Shown here one piece after another: positions 1-10,076 of a DNA stretch of 64,000 bases. The translations under genes were made by a program, and so were the position numbers. Within the stretch, counting starts at the first letter, position 1; the number at the start of each line of letters is the position of its first letter. Location: positions 58,974 to 122,973 of the forward strand of contig WRAN01000008.1 in NCBI GenBank assembly GCA_009780185.1. The letters run 5' to 3'. The notes below the pieces were generated by a model, which had not been told where the DNA came from, ran no database searches, and was given only the letters and a program-made list of their open reading frames with translations. This DNA comes from Defluviitaleaceae bacterium. Its GTDB lineage: Bacteria; Bacillota; Clostridia; Lachnospirales; WQUN01.

Positions 1-9
1 GAGCAACCC

Positions 10-1491
10 ATGACCAACATGCCAACTGTAAAACTAGGAGTAGTAGCAGTAAGCCGCGACTGCTTCCCAAGCAATCTATCAGAGCAGCGCCGCAAAGCAG
101 TAATTGCAGCACTCTCCGCGCGCAAAATCCCAGCAACAGAAATCGCTACAATAGTAGAAAACGAAAACCATGCAATGGAAGCCCTAGCAAGCCTACAAAA
201 AGAAGGCTGCAACGCCCTAGTAGTATACCTAGGCAACTTCGGCCCCGAAGGCCCCGAAACCATGCTTGCCCAAAAATTTGACGGCCCGGTAATGGTAGTG
301 GCGGCCGCCGAAGAAACCGGCTCTAACCTTATAAATGGCCGCGGAGATGCCTACTGCGGTATGCTAAACGCTTCTTACAACTTGGGGCTAAGAAAAGTAA
401 ATGCCTACATACCGGAATATCCGGTAGGCACAGCTGACGAAGTAGCCCAGATGATTGGCGAGTTTATGCCCGTAGCCAAGGCGCTAATCGCCTTAAGAAA
501 ACTAAAAATCTTTACTTTCGGCCCAAGGCCTTTCGACTTCCTAGCCTGCAACGCCCCCATTAAACCCCTATTCGACCTAGGAGTAGAAATCCAAGAAAAC
601 TCCGAACTAGACCTATACGCAAAATTCAAAGCCAATGAAAACGATCCAAGAATTCCAGAAGTAGCAGCAGACATGGCCAACGAGCTACACCAAGGCAACA
701 AACAGCCAGGTGTGCTAAACCGTCTAGCCCAACTAGAAATCACTTTGCTAGACTGGGCCGAAGCCAACAAAGGCGCATCCGAATACTTTATCTTCGCCAA
801 CAAATGCTGGCCGGCCTTCCAAACCCAATTCGGCATGGTACCCTGCTATGTAAACTCCCGCTTAGCCTCCAGGGGCATCCCAGTAGCCTGCGAAACCGAC
901 ATCTACGGCGCACTAACAGAATATATCCTACAAATAGTAACAGACCTGCCTCCAACACTACTAGACATCAATAACACAGTGCCATACGACATGTACGAAG
1001 CTAATAAAAAAGACCTAGGCTCCTACAAAGCCACAGACCTATTCATGGGCTTCCACTGCGGCAACACCCCAATCTGTCACCTAAAGCAAGGCGAAATGAA
1101 ATACCAGCTAATAATGAACCGCCTGCTAGAAGACCCAGCTAATGAACCCGACATAACCCGCGGCACACTAGAAGGCCAAATAAAAGCAGGCCAGATAACC
1201 CTCTTCCGCCTACAATCCACAGCCGACTGCGAACTAAAATCCTATATAGCCCAAGGAGAAATCCCCGACATAGACCCATGTTCCTTTGGAGGAATAGGCA
1301 TAATAGCAGTAGATGAAATGGCCAGATTCTACAGACATGTACTAATAGCAAAGCGCTACCCCCATCACGCCGGCCTAGGTTTCGGTCATGTAGGCAAAGC
1401 CCTATTCAGCATTATGAAGATGCTAGGCGTAGAAGATGTAGCCTACAACAAACCAGCTGGGCAACTATATTGCGGCGAAAATCCATTCTAA
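10..1491 (+). CDS. L-fucose/L-arabinose isomerase family protein
   Basis: 493-aa ORF; overall sequence resembles fucose isomerase-like proteins (VVYLGNFGPEGPETMLAQKFDGPVMVVAAAEE, GFHCGNTP); followed by an AraD-like gene. Confidence 0.75.
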   Translation: MTNMPTVKLGVVAVSRDCFPSNLSEQRRKAVIAALSARKIPATEIATIVENENHAMEALASLQKEGCNALVVYLGNFGPEGPETMLAQKFDGPVMVVAAAEETGSNLINGRGDAYCGMLNASYNLGLRKVNAYIPEYPVGTADEVAQMIGEFMPVAKALIALRKLKIFTFGPRPFDFLACNAPIKPLFDLGVEIQENSELDLYAKFKANENDPRIPEVAADMANELHQGNKQPGVLNRLAQLEITLLDWAEANKGASEYFIFANKCWPAFQTQFGMVPCYVNSRLASRGIPVACETDIYGALTEYILQIVTDLPPTLLDINNTVPYDMYEANKKDLGSYKATDLFMGFHCGNTPICHLKQGEMKYQLIMNRLLEDPANEPDITRGTLEGQIKAGQITLFRLQSTADCELKSYIAQGEIPDIDPCSFGGIGIIAVDEMARFYRHVLIAKRYPHHAGLGFGHVGKALFSIMKMLGVEDVAYNKPAGQLYCGENPF

Positions 1492-1548
1492 TAAGGTGTT
1501 TAAAAGGGAGGGGCTAAGCCCCTCCCTTTAATAAAAGGAGGATAGAAA

Positions 1549-2250
1549 TTGTTAAAATCTTTAAGAAAAACGGTATGCAAAGCCAATCTGGACCTGCCAA
1601 AACTGGGCCTGGTTCTATTCACATGGGGCAATGTAAGTGGCATTGACCGCGAAAGAGGCCTAGTGGTAATAAAACCAAGCGGCATCGCCTACGACAAACT
1701 AACCCCGGAAGATATGGTAATAGTTGACCTAGAAGGCAATATAGTAGAAGGCAAGCTAAACCCATCCTCAGACCTAAAAACACATCTATGCCTATACCAA
1801 GCCTTCCCAGAAATAGGCGGGGTAGTTCATACCCATTCCACATATGCCACAGCCTTCGCCCAAGCAGGGATAGGTCTACCCTCCTACGGTACCACTCACG
1901 CAGACTATTTCTACGGCACAATCCCCTGCACCAAAGTACTGCGCGACAAAGATATAAAAGGCGACTACGAACTAGAAACCGGCAATATAATAGTAGAAAC
2001 CTTTACCACATACGACCCCAACAAAACCCCAGGCGTACTGGTAAACAACCATGGCCCCTTCACCTGGGGCAAATCCCCCAACGAAGCGGTACACAACTCC
2101 GCAGTGCTGGAAGAAGTAGCCAAAATGGCCTCTATAAGTCTAGCCTTAAACCCAAACATGGAGCCAATAAAACAAAAATTACAAGACAAACACTATAGCC
2201 GCAAACACGGCCCAAACGCCACCTACGGAAATAGCGACGAGCTCAAATAA
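1549..2250 (+). CDS. L-ribulose-5-phosphate 4-epimerase / class II aldolase (AraD-like)
   Basis: GNVSGID, IKPSG, SSDLKTHLCLYQAFPEIGGVVHTHSTYATAFAQA; TTG start preceded by AAAGGAGG. Confidence 0.88.
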   Translation: MLKSLRKTVCKANLDLPKLGLVLFTWGNVSGIDRERGLVVIKPSGIAYDKLTPEDMVIVDLEGNIVEGKLNPSSDLKTHLCLYQAFPEIGGVVHTHSTYATAFAQAGIGLPSYGTTHADYFYGTIPCTKVLRDKDIKGDYELETGNIIVETFTTYDPNKTPGVLVNNHGPFTWGKSPNEAVHNSAVLEEVAKMASISLALNPNMEPIKQKLQDKHYSRKHGPNATYGNSDELK

Positions 2251-2269
2251 ATGTCCAAGGGAGCGCCAT

Positions 2270-3631
2270 ATGTACTTTAAGCAAATAACAACCCCAGGCC
2301 TAGGATGCTATTCCTATGTCATAGGCTGCCCCAAGGCAGCAACAATGGCTGTTGTAGACCCACGCCGGGATATAGCAATCTACCAAGAAATTTCCAATAA
2401 AATGGGCATGGAATTAATGTGTATCTTTGAAACCCACGTACACGCGGACCATATATCCGGCGCACAAGAACTATCCGCCGCCACATACGTACCCGTCTAC
2501 GCCCACGAAAGCACACAAGTAACCTACAAATACAAAATATTAAAGCATGACGATGAATACACCTTTGGCCCCGCCCATGTCCGCATACTACACACCCCAG
2601 GCCACACCCCCAACTCCATATCCCTACTGATAACTGACCAAACCAGAAGCAAGAACCCACAACTAATCCTGACAGGTGATCTGCTATTTGTAGGAGATAT
2701 AGGCCGCCCAGACCTACCAGGTGAGGCAATACTAGACCAACAAATCCAAGACCTATACAACAGTCTACACACAGTCCTGGGCCAATTACCCGACTACCTG
2801 GAAGTCTACCCAGCTCATGGGGAAGGCTCCCTATGCGGCAGTGGAATGAGTGCAAAGCCCCATACAACCCTAGGCTATGAGCGCAAAGCCAACCCGATGC
2901 TGCGCCATCGCAACTTCGAATCATTCAAAACCGCCATTCGCTCAAAAAACCCGATGCGCCCCCAAAGCTTTGCAAGCATAATATCCACAAATCTAAGCAC
3001 TGTCCCGCCCTCTCCAGCCCGAAACCTACCCGATTTTTCCACGCCCCCAAGCCTAATCCCACATCTACAAAAACAAGGCACACAAATACTGGATTTGCGT
3101 GACAGCTATGCTTTCGCCTCAGCCCACATTCCAGGCAGCATAAACATTGACTTCACTGGAGGCCCAAAATTAAACTGGGTAGGGGTAGCCATAACCCCTG
3201 GCACTCCATTACTACTAATCCTCCCTCCAGAGCTACAATTCGAAGATGTCTACTTAGAGCTACAACGCATAGGCTACGACAATGTACAAGGCTACCTAAA
3301 TGGCGGTATCAACGCATGGATATCCAGCGGGAAACTTACTCAAAGTACACCCTATATAACAGCCGCCGAAGTAAAATTGACGATGCCCAATCCACCAGCA
3401 ATAATAGACGTACGCTCTCCAGAAGAATTTGCCACAAAAAATATAAATACATCCATTAACTACACCTTCGACGATATAATAAACCAAGCTCCCTACCCCG
3501 CCCAGTCAGACAAAGAAGCAGTAATAGTATGCAAAAGCGGCTTCAGAGCCGCAATAGCCGCAAGCTTACTAAAAGCCCAAGGCCACAAAAATATATCAAT
3601 ACTAATAGGTGGCACGGATGCCTGGAAATAA
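2270..3631 (+). CDS. MBL-fold metallohydrolase with two C-terminal rhodanese domains (persulfide dioxygenase/CstB-like)
   Basis: THVHADH, HTPGHTPNS, GDLLFVGDIGRPDL, YPAHGEGSLCG; second rhodanese active-site loop CKSGFRA. Confidence 0.85.
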   Translation: MYFKQITTPGLGCYSYVIGCPKAATMAVVDPRRDIAIYQEISNKMGMELMCIFETHVHADHISGAQELSAATYVPVYAHESTQVTYKYKILKHDDEYTFGPAHVRILHTPGHTPNSISLLITDQTRSKNPQLILTGDLLFVGDIGRPDLPGEAILDQQIQDLYNSLHTVLGQLPDYLEVYPAHGEGSLCGSGMSAKPHTTLGYERKANPMLRHRNFESFKTAIRSKNPMRPQSFASIISTNLSTVPPSPARNLPDFSTPPSLIPHLQKQGTQILDLRDSYAFASAHIPGSINIDFTGGPKLNWVGVAITPGTPLLLILPPELQFEDVYLELQRIGYDNVQGYLNGGINAWISSGKLTQSTPYITAAEVKLTMPNPPAIIDVRSPEEFATKNINTSINYTFDDIINQAPYPAQSDKEAVIVCKSGFRAAIAASLLKAQGHKNISILIGGTDAWK

Positions 3632-3685
3632 AGGGTGATTAGAAGCAAGTGGCATTTGGAAATAATGGATGCTTAGAAATAAAAG

Positions 3686-3748
3686 AACGGCTACACCGCA
3701 TTGAAAGTCTAATAAACTTTCAATGTAGCGTAGCCGCTTTTTTTATGA
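3686..3748 (+). terminator. Rho-independent terminator after the MBL-rhodanese gene
   Basis: GGCTAC..CATTGAAAGT-ctaataa-ACTTTCAATG..GTAGCC followed by a T-run. Confidence 0.8.
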
Positions 3749-3864
3749 TTCCTGATTACATAAATTCACAACCATTTACATTACATCAATAACGGCGCAA
3801 GCCTAAAGGATTAACGCTGTCCTAAGGATGGTAATGATGGACTACTGGTAAGCACGGCGAGGAG

Positions 3865-4164
3865 TTACCTAGCGCACCTACGCTGCCGTCCCTGCGTACC
3901 TTCTCGGCTCACCACAGAACCATCCCTCGGGCACACCCTCCATTGACGAGTAGCCTCAGCTTCATCCTCAACCGGATACATGCATACAGGGAGTAACTCT
4001 GGATATTCAACGATTTCGTCACACAGCATAATAGACCTTCCACCTGGCGGACTGCCTGGGGGTGTTCCACCACCAACATGTGGCTCAGCAGACACGACAA
4101 CAGCTAAGCTCAATATAAAAACCAGTGCGATTAAAACAGAAACAAACCATTTTTTAATCATCAT
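3865..4164 (-). CDS. Small exported peptide, candidate pheromone precursor
   Basis: 99 aa; N-terminal MMIKKWFVSVLIALVFILSLAVVVSA signal peptide; ATGA overlap with the upstream TPR gene; strong SD GAGGAAGG. Confidence 0.6.
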   Translation of the reverse strand: MMIKKWFVSVLIALVFILSLAVVVSAEPHVGGGTPPGSPPGGRSIMLCDEIVEYPELLPVCMYPVEDEAEATRQWRVCPRDGSVVSREGTQGRQRRCAR

Positions 4165-5327
4165 ACACCTTCCTCTACTCGATCACTAATATATTTTTCA
4201 TAGACATCTGTTGCTATACTCTTGAACACCAATGCATTAGCAGTATCATTTGCTTTTGCACAAAAAGCACTGATAGAATTGCAATAATCAATCGCCTCAT
4301 CATACTGCATATGCTCCAAAAGTCTAGGCAAAACACTATCTCTCATGAATTCAAAGGACATAGGATTATCTAACATCAATGAATGCTTTAACGCATCTAG
4401 CAAAGCCACCCAAACAGGTCCCCATTCATTGTCTTTAGTAATCATATCCAAAGCTTCATCCACGCATGAAATGCCTTCATCAATCCTATCACTTCCAATT
4501 TTCGCAAGTGCTTTGTGATACATGCAAGCAATAAATTCTTCGGTTCCTGGGGTTGTATCCTCAAATGCAGCATCAATATTTTCTAATGCATCATCATATC
4601 TTTGAAGCTTATTATAAATTCTTGCTATAGCACAATAAATCCCGCTTGATTTCATTCCAAGATGTTTCTTTGCTTTCTCTCCAAGCTGCAACATATTAAC
4701 AATCTTTAATGCTTCATCTTGCCTGCCTACTCTACTATACTCATACGCAAGTATCCGCTGAATATGTACTTCATAGACACGATTTCCAGTTTCCTCAAGC
4801 AACAATAACGCTTTTTCCAAATAATCAATTGCCCTGTGGGAATAACCCATATCCGACAAACAACGCCCTATCACATAATAAAACGTACTATCAACCCATT
4901 CGCGAAACCCATCGGCCTCTTCGGCTTTACTAAAAGCTTTCATCGCTTCCTTATAGAGCCTCGCAGAAGCTTTACAAATCCCAATCATCCGATAGTAATA
5001 ATGAGTATGCTCATCATCAAACTCCCGCATATGTCTTTCTAAGTACGCCATCACACTCTCAAAGGCTTCTGTATCTCCCCTTGCCCGATGGTATCGCGCA
5101 AGAAATAAATGATACAGTAAATCAAGAGGTCTTTCCTCCCATTTGCCTTTACATCTACTTAACTCTGGCAACATGGCTTCGGCATCCTCTAGCTTGCCTC
5201 TGTCAATCAGGTTTTTCCAATCATACAGCTTCTCGTGAAGTTCCCTTCTCTCCACTTTGCTTAGAGGTTTGGCTTTTTTCACCATACTCATCTCAAGCAC
5301 ATTGTCCTTGTCTCTGTCTTTGCCCAT
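4161..5327 (-). CDS. TPR-repeat protein (Rap-like, no HTH recognised)
   Basis: 388 aa, helical repeats e.g. YYRMIGICKASARLYKEAMKAFSKAEEA, AIDYLEKALLLLEETGN, YDDALENIDAAFE. Confidence 0.7.
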   Translation of the reverse strand: MGKDRDKDNVLEMSMVKKAKPLSKVERRELHEKLYDWKNLIDRGKLEDAEAMLPELSRCKGKWEERPLDLLYHLFLARYHRARGDTEAFESVMAYLERHMREFDDEHTHYYYRMIGICKASARLYKEAMKAFSKAEEADGFREWVDSTFYYVIGRCLSDMGYSHRAIDYLEKALLLLEETGNRVYEVHIQRILAYEYSRVGRQDEALKIVNMLQLGEKAKKHLGMKSSGIYCAIARIYNKLQRYDDALENIDAAFEDTTPGTEEFIACMYHKALAKIGSDRIDEGISCVDEALDMITKDNEWGPVWVALLDALKHSLMLDNPMSFEFMRDSVLPRLLEHMQYDEAIDYCNSISAFCAKANDTANALVFKSIATDVYEKYISDRVEEGV

Positions 5328-5491
5328 GTCGAAATCCCCATATTCATCATTTTTTGTCAGTTTTTGCTAGGCCTTGGAGTGAATTATATTCATCAGACAA
5401 GCAAGTGTCAATACCCAACACAAAAAAATTTTACTTCACGTCACAATCAAGCTTGCAATGCACCAAAAAACACGCATCCCAGCACAAAAAA

Positions 5492-5540
5492 AGCCGTGCC
5501 TGCCATGACAATGAGGGGTATTGTCATGGCAGGTACGGCT
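5492..5540 (-). terminator. Rho-independent terminator (long hairpin)
   Basis: AGCCGTGCCTGCCATGACAAT-gaggggt-ATTGTCATGGCAGGTACGGCT; A-run on the plus strand gives a T-run for the minus-strand transcript. Confidence 0.85.
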
Positions 5541-5556
5541 TAACAAAATTATACAT

Positions 5557-5859
5557 CTATTTAATCGTTCCATGATATTCTGAAAACAAAGTTGAAACCG
5601 AGTCACAAACCGCCCTTACTTCAATTAAACTCTGGGATAACTCATCCCTTGCTTTATCAACATCCCCTTGCATAAGAAGTTGCCTGGAAGTAAAAGTACT
5701 CATTCTAAGTTCCTGCATAGAGGAGGGCATAAGACCTACAAGCCTATTTTGATTCTTTATTACATCAGTCAAACATTCTTCCAAAATACATTGATTTTGC
5801 TCCAGCGCTTTAATTTCATCCAACACCTGCTTAATAATCTGAGAATCAGTCACCATCAT
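5557..5859 (-). CDS. Small coiled-coil protein of unknown function
   Basis: 100 aa; heptad-like IIKQVLDEIKALEQNQCILEECLTDVIKNQNRL; overlaps the upstream ORF, ends before a terminator. Confidence 0.6.
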   Translation of the reverse strand: MMVTDSQIIKQVLDEIKALEQNQCILEECLTDVIKNQNRLVGLMPSSMQELRMSTFTSRQLLMQGDVDKARDELSQSLIEVRAVCDSVSTLFSEYHGTIK

Positions 5860-6187
5860 TCCTCCCTTGCAGAAGAATAGGCTGCGCTAAAGCAGAAGTA
5901 ATATCCAAAGCTCGTTTAGCAGCGCCTCTGTTTTGTACCGCAACATCCCTAACCTCTAATATAGATTGAGCCAATGTAGATTGTGTCATAAGAGCATTAC
6001 TAAGACTCGTATCCTCAGAAGGCCTTGAGGGTATACGATTAGCAAGTCGGGACTGGCCCATCATCAGCTCAGACAGCGTTTCTTCAACCGCTATCTGACG
6101 CTGCCGCAAGGCTTGAAGTCGCTCTAATATTTCATTAAGAAGCTCATTATTCTCCACAACGCACATCTCCTTAAGACAATCCGCCAA
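5846..6187 (-). CDS. Small coiled-coil protein of unknown function
   Basis: 113 aa; NELLNEILERLQALRQRQIAVEETLSELMMGQSRL resembles the neighbouring ORF N-terminus. Confidence 0.6.
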   Translation of the reverse strand: MADCLKEMCVVENNELLNEILERLQALRQRQIAVEETLSELMMGQSRLANRIPSRPSEDTSLSNALMTQSTLAQSILEVRDVAVQNRGAAKRALDITSALAQPILLQGRNDGD

Positions 6188-6199
6188 CCAAAACTAATC

Positions 6200-6616
6200 C
6201 TAGATTGCAGACTTAATACCTTTAACAATAGCTTCATGCCCATGAACAAGCCCGTAAGTTTCCTTAGCAATATTATGGGTTATTTTTAAAAGGTCTTGGA
6301 TATCATCTATTTTCACGTCCATTTTATCCATACGTCTTTCTAAAACAGCAACATCAGCTTTAATAGAACGAGTGTCATCTTTTATAGCGTCAACATCAAG
6401 CTTGACTACCGCAACGTCACCTTTGATTGCTTCTACATCATTTTTAACTGCTTCTACTTCACTCTTAACTGCTTCTACTTCACTCTTAACATCAGAAACT
6501 TCCTGTTCCAAACTGGTCAAGCGCAGTTCAACATTATCCAGCCGTTGTTCAACTCTACTATTACCTTGTGTTACTTCGGCGAGTATTTGCTGCAATAATA
6601 ATTTATTTTCATCCAC
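6200..6616 (-). CDS. Coiled-coil protein with imperfect 7-aa repeats
   Basis: 138 aa; SEVEAVKSEVEAVKNDVEAIKGDVAVVKLDVDAIKDD heptads. Confidence 0.7.
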   Translation of the reverse strand: MDENKLLLQQILAEVTQGNSRVEQRLDNVELRLTSLEQEVSDVKSEVEAVKSEVEAVKNDVEAIKGDVAVVKLDVDAIKDDTRSIKADVAVLERRMDKMDVKIDDIQDLLKITHNIAKETYGLVHGHEAIVKGIKSAI

Positions 6617-6754
6617 TACAATTGCCCCTCTCGTTATGATGCATCAATTATATTCATTTTATTTAAAACAGTAAAGTCGCTAAATGCCATCATAAGTCTC
6701 ACCCATCTAGTATGATTGTGTCGGTATAGCAATACATTTTCGCAAAACAAAAAA

Positions 6755-6780
6755 GGGAGCCCGCAAAGGCTCCCATTTTT
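6755..6780 (-). terminator. Terminator downstream of secreted paralog 1
   Basis: AAAAAAGGGAGCCcgcaaaGGCTCCCATTTTTT. Confidence 0.8.
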
Positions 6781-6842
6781 TGTTTCATCATTAGTATAAA
6801 GTTGTAATCTTTAGTAAAGAATTTAGAAGTTAGTTGCTAAGA

Positions 6843-9800
6843 TTAGCGAGCAGAGATAACTGCTGCTGTTCCAACTCTGGCCAAGTTGTAATCAGCTGAG
6901 TAGCCGAATACGTTGAACAGGAAGCGGAATGGAAGGTAGATACGGTTGTTGCGGAATACTGGGGCAAGTGTGCCTGCTGGGCCAGAAAGACCTTCAGCAA
7001 ATTCTGCAATGTCAACGGTACCTGGTGAGCCGTTACCACGGATGATGGTAGCGGTGGTGCTGTTTTGGGTCAAGATAACGGTTACCCATTGACCTTGATA
7101 GTCCCAACCAGAGATGGTGGCTACGCCTGCGCTCCAAGTGATATTATCATTGGTTACGCCAGCAGCTTCAGCAAACAAACGAGCAGATACTAGACCAGCT
7201 TCGTGAGTCATGCCAGGAAGTCTTTCCCAGATCATTTCTGGTGCGCCATCAAAGGTGCGAGCTGAGTCAAAGCGTACGCCGTCAAGAGAGTTAGCACGAT
7301 AATCTTCTGTGCTAGCGGCTACAGCTTCAACGATTTCAAGAGCGTATGGGAAGGTGTTGAATACGCCAACTGGTGGGTTAGCGATTGAGTGAACTGGATT
7401 TTGAGCGGTTTGAACCCAAATGTGGTTTTCAGCAATAGCTGGACCAGTTACAATCAGGAAGTATCTTTCGCCTTGATATACGTGACCAAAGAGTGTCAAG
7501 CCATCCAAGGTAATTGTTCCTGGGTTGCCTGGAAGAGATTCTCTGGTAACTTCAAGTTGGATCCATGTTACGTTGCCAGCGGTTGGGTTAATGTTTCTAA
7601 CAGTTAAGCCAAGACCGGTGGTTGCATCTGTAAGAACGTCATGACGGCTAATGCCAAGGCCAAAGCCAATGCCGTATCTTTCAGCTACGCCAACCCATAG
7701 ACGGGTACCGAATTGTAACATACCGCCTTCTGTTTCGGTGATTGTTAAAGCACCAGCTGGGGTATGGTTGATGTTTTGTTCGTGGCCAATGAAGTTAACT
7801 TGTGCGATGTCACCGATATGCTCGATAACAACTGGGTCATATACATTGGCTACTACTGCTGTGTTAGCATCTGGGTTAAGTCTTGATACGCCAGTGCCTG
7901 TTACAGTTACTTCAACTTCGTCAAGACCGCGGCTTGCAGATCCACCTTCAACGCTGATGAAGAAGCGAACGTCCAAACGAATTGGAGAGTTACGGAAAGC
8001 AACATCATCATGGCCGGTAACTGGGAATCTTAAGGTTACGGTGTTGTCTGTGAATACAGCGTCAACATGTTGAGGTTGACCTGGAGCTGGACGATGGAAG
8101 GTTCCACCGTTACCATTATCCATGTTTGCTGTACCAGCAAATTGAGCATCTGTTGGAGTACCTGTGCCGGTGTTGTAAACATACTGAACGCCGGTGAAGA
8201 TGAAGCCTTCAGGTACTTCGAAAGTGATTGGACGTCCACGTGCAAGATCCAATGCGTTAACTACGTTTTCTTGAATACGTAGTGTAGCGGTTCTGCCTGT
8301 GGTTGGCCAATCTGGAGCATTTGGAATATCTTCAACAACGTTAGGTCCTACATTGTTAAGGTTCCATGCATAACCTGAACGGAATTCTGGAAGGTCATCG
8401 CCAAGTACGCTAAGGGTAAGAGCTGCGGTTACACGACGTGCTACCAAAAGGTTGCGAAGGTTATAATTGCCATCAAAGGCTTCCCATGTTGGGATGTTAA
8501 TGCCTCTTGGGGTTAAACCACCGCTGATCCAGATTTGGTTAGCTGGGCCAGAGTGACCTACTCTTACTTCTACGTTTACGTCACCTTGAAGAGGTGCGTT
8601 GTCTTGTGGTACTAGTTGTAGTCTACGGATTTGGATTGAACCAAGACCGCCAGCTACAAGAGAGTTGGTGCTACGTGTTAAGGTTGTGCGGATAATAAGT
8701 TCTTCACGGCCTTGTTGGTTAACAAATGCTGTGGTGCTGTCGATAGAATCTACAACAGTGCCAGAAGCAGTAATTATGCCAAGAGGACCATAAAGGTTAA
8801 GTCTGTAATCAGCATGTGCGCCAGGTGTAAGAACATTGCCAGCTGCACGGGTGCTCCAAGAATAGTTTGGAGGAGCAACAAGTCTAAAGGTTACTTGTTC
8901 TGTTCCGCCGAGTGGTACTAAACCACCAACTACGCGTTCTTGGATTGTGATTGCGCCAAGGTTGGCATCCCACTCGAAAACTACGGGATCTCCGTAAGTT
9001 ATATCGATACCGGTTTGACCAAAGCTTGTTAGATAGCCTTCTGCAAGTACATGTGCAGAACCAACGTTGTTAAGGTAAGCATAAAGCTTATTTGTTGGTT
9101 GGTTTACACGGATTGGGAATGGTAATGGAATAGTTATTGAACCAACCGCTTGAGGTGAAAGACCTGCTGGTGCGCTTAGGATAATAACAGCTCTTTGATG
9201 GTTTTGAACGAACATTTCCATTTCAATCAAATCATTGATTACGCCATCCCATGGCATAACAGGTACTGCTGCGGTTGCATTGAGTGGACCCCACCATGTA
9301 GCTGTTGGTGCAGATGGAGTGTTATTAACTTCAAATGTCAAGTGACCCCAAGGACCAACTTCGTCGGGAGCAGTTGATGTGGAATGAACGTTTGTTGTAC
9401 GGGTAGGGGTTGCAACCCAAATGTCCCATCCAGCATCTACATTGTGGAAAGCGATTTGAGCGTTGGTTAAGTCAGCTTGTGCTTGAGTCATTCCAGTAGC
9501 TGGAGCAGTTACAGCAAAAGCTGGAGGAGTACCAACAGCAATAGTAGCAGCGGCTAAACCAGCAACATCAGAAAACAGACCATAACCTGTTGGAGGAACA
9601 GTTCCACCAGCATCTTCGTATTCATAATCAAATAGGTCTAAACCTTCTTGAGTTAATACATGTGTCCGGCCTCTTCTGATGCTTTCCCAGATTACTAACT
9701 CTTCAGCAGTTAAAGCTGCCAAAGTGGCTGCATTAGTAGGATTAGTAAATGTGCCTACTGGGGTTCCTGCATTGTGGAATGTAGCATTGAAGGTAGCTGC

Positions 9801-10076
9801 AGCACCAGCTGCTGGTAAGAAACGTAGATTGGTGTCATTGCCACCACGAAGGATAAGTTCAATCCTCACATCTTCACCAGCAACCAATTGAGACCATACA
9901 AGGCCAGCATTGATTGTTATTGCGTATTCTGCACCAGGATCATTAGCATCGGTTCCTGTTGGAGCAGAAATAGGGGTACTTACTGTACCAGGGGTGTTAG
10001 CAGAAACAATTAAGTTTGCTGGTACTAGTGATAGAATCATAGCTAGTACCAGAAGTAATGCAATTTTTCTTTTCAT
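6843..10076 (-). CDS. Large secreted/cell-surface protein, paralog 1, C-terminal copper-amine-oxidase-N-like (stalk) domain
   Basis: 1077 aa; signal peptide MKRKIALLLVLAMILSLVPANLIVSA; C-terminus FRNNRIYLPFRFLFNVFGYSADY. Confidence 0.75.
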   Translation of the reverse strand: MKRKIALLLVLAMILSLVPANLIVSANTPGTVSTPISAPTGTDANDPGAEYAITINAGLVWSQLVAGEDVRIELILRGGNDTNLRFLPAAGAAATFNATFHNAGTPVGTFTNPTNAATLAALTAEELVIWESIRRGRTHVLTQEGLDLFDYEYEDAGGTVPPTGYGLFSDVAGLAAATIAVGTPPAFAVTAPATGMTQAQADLTNAQIAFHNVDAGWDIWVATPTRTTNVHSTSTAPDEVGPWGHLTFEVNNTPSAPTATWWGPLNATAAVPVMPWDGVINDLIEMEMFVQNHQRAVIILSAPAGLSPQAVGSITIPLPFPIRVNQPTNKLYAYLNNVGSAHVLAEGYLTSFGQTGIDITYGDPVVFEWDANLGAITIQERVVGGLVPLGGTEQVTFRLVAPPNYSWSTRAAGNVLTPGAHADYRLNLYGPLGIITASGTVVDSIDSTTAFVNQQGREELIIRTTLTRSTNSLVAGGLGSIQIRRLQLVPQDNAPLQGDVNVEVRVGHSGPANQIWISGGLTPRGINIPTWEAFDGNYNLRNLLVARRVTAALTLSVLGDDLPEFRSGYAWNLNNVGPNVVEDIPNAPDWPTTGRTATLRIQENVVNALDLARGRPITFEVPEGFIFTGVQYVYNTGTGTPTDAQFAGTANMDNGNGGTFHRPAPGQPQHVDAVFTDNTVTLRFPVTGHDDVAFRNSPIRLDVRFFISVEGGSASRGLDEVEVTVTGTGVSRLNPDANTAVVANVYDPVVIEHIGDIAQVNFIGHEQNINHTPAGALTITETEGGMLQFGTRLWVGVAERYGIGFGLGISRHDVLTDATTGLGLTVRNINPTAGNVTWIQLEVTRESLPGNPGTITLDGLTLFGHVYQGERYFLIVTGPAIAENHIWVQTAQNPVHSIANPPVGVFNTFPYALEIVEAVAASTEDYRANSLDGVRFDSARTFDGAPEMIWERLPGMTHEAGLVSARLFAEAAGVTNDNITWSAGVATISGWDYQGQWVTVILTQNSTTATIIRGNGSPGTVDIAEFAEGLSGPAGTLAPVFRNNRIYLPFRFLFNVFGYSADYNLARVGTAAVISAR

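Noticed and set aside
405-836. 143-aa minus-strand ORF inside the isomerase gene
   Set aside because: Fully antisense to a well-supported CDS; composition is a by-product of the plus-strand codon bias
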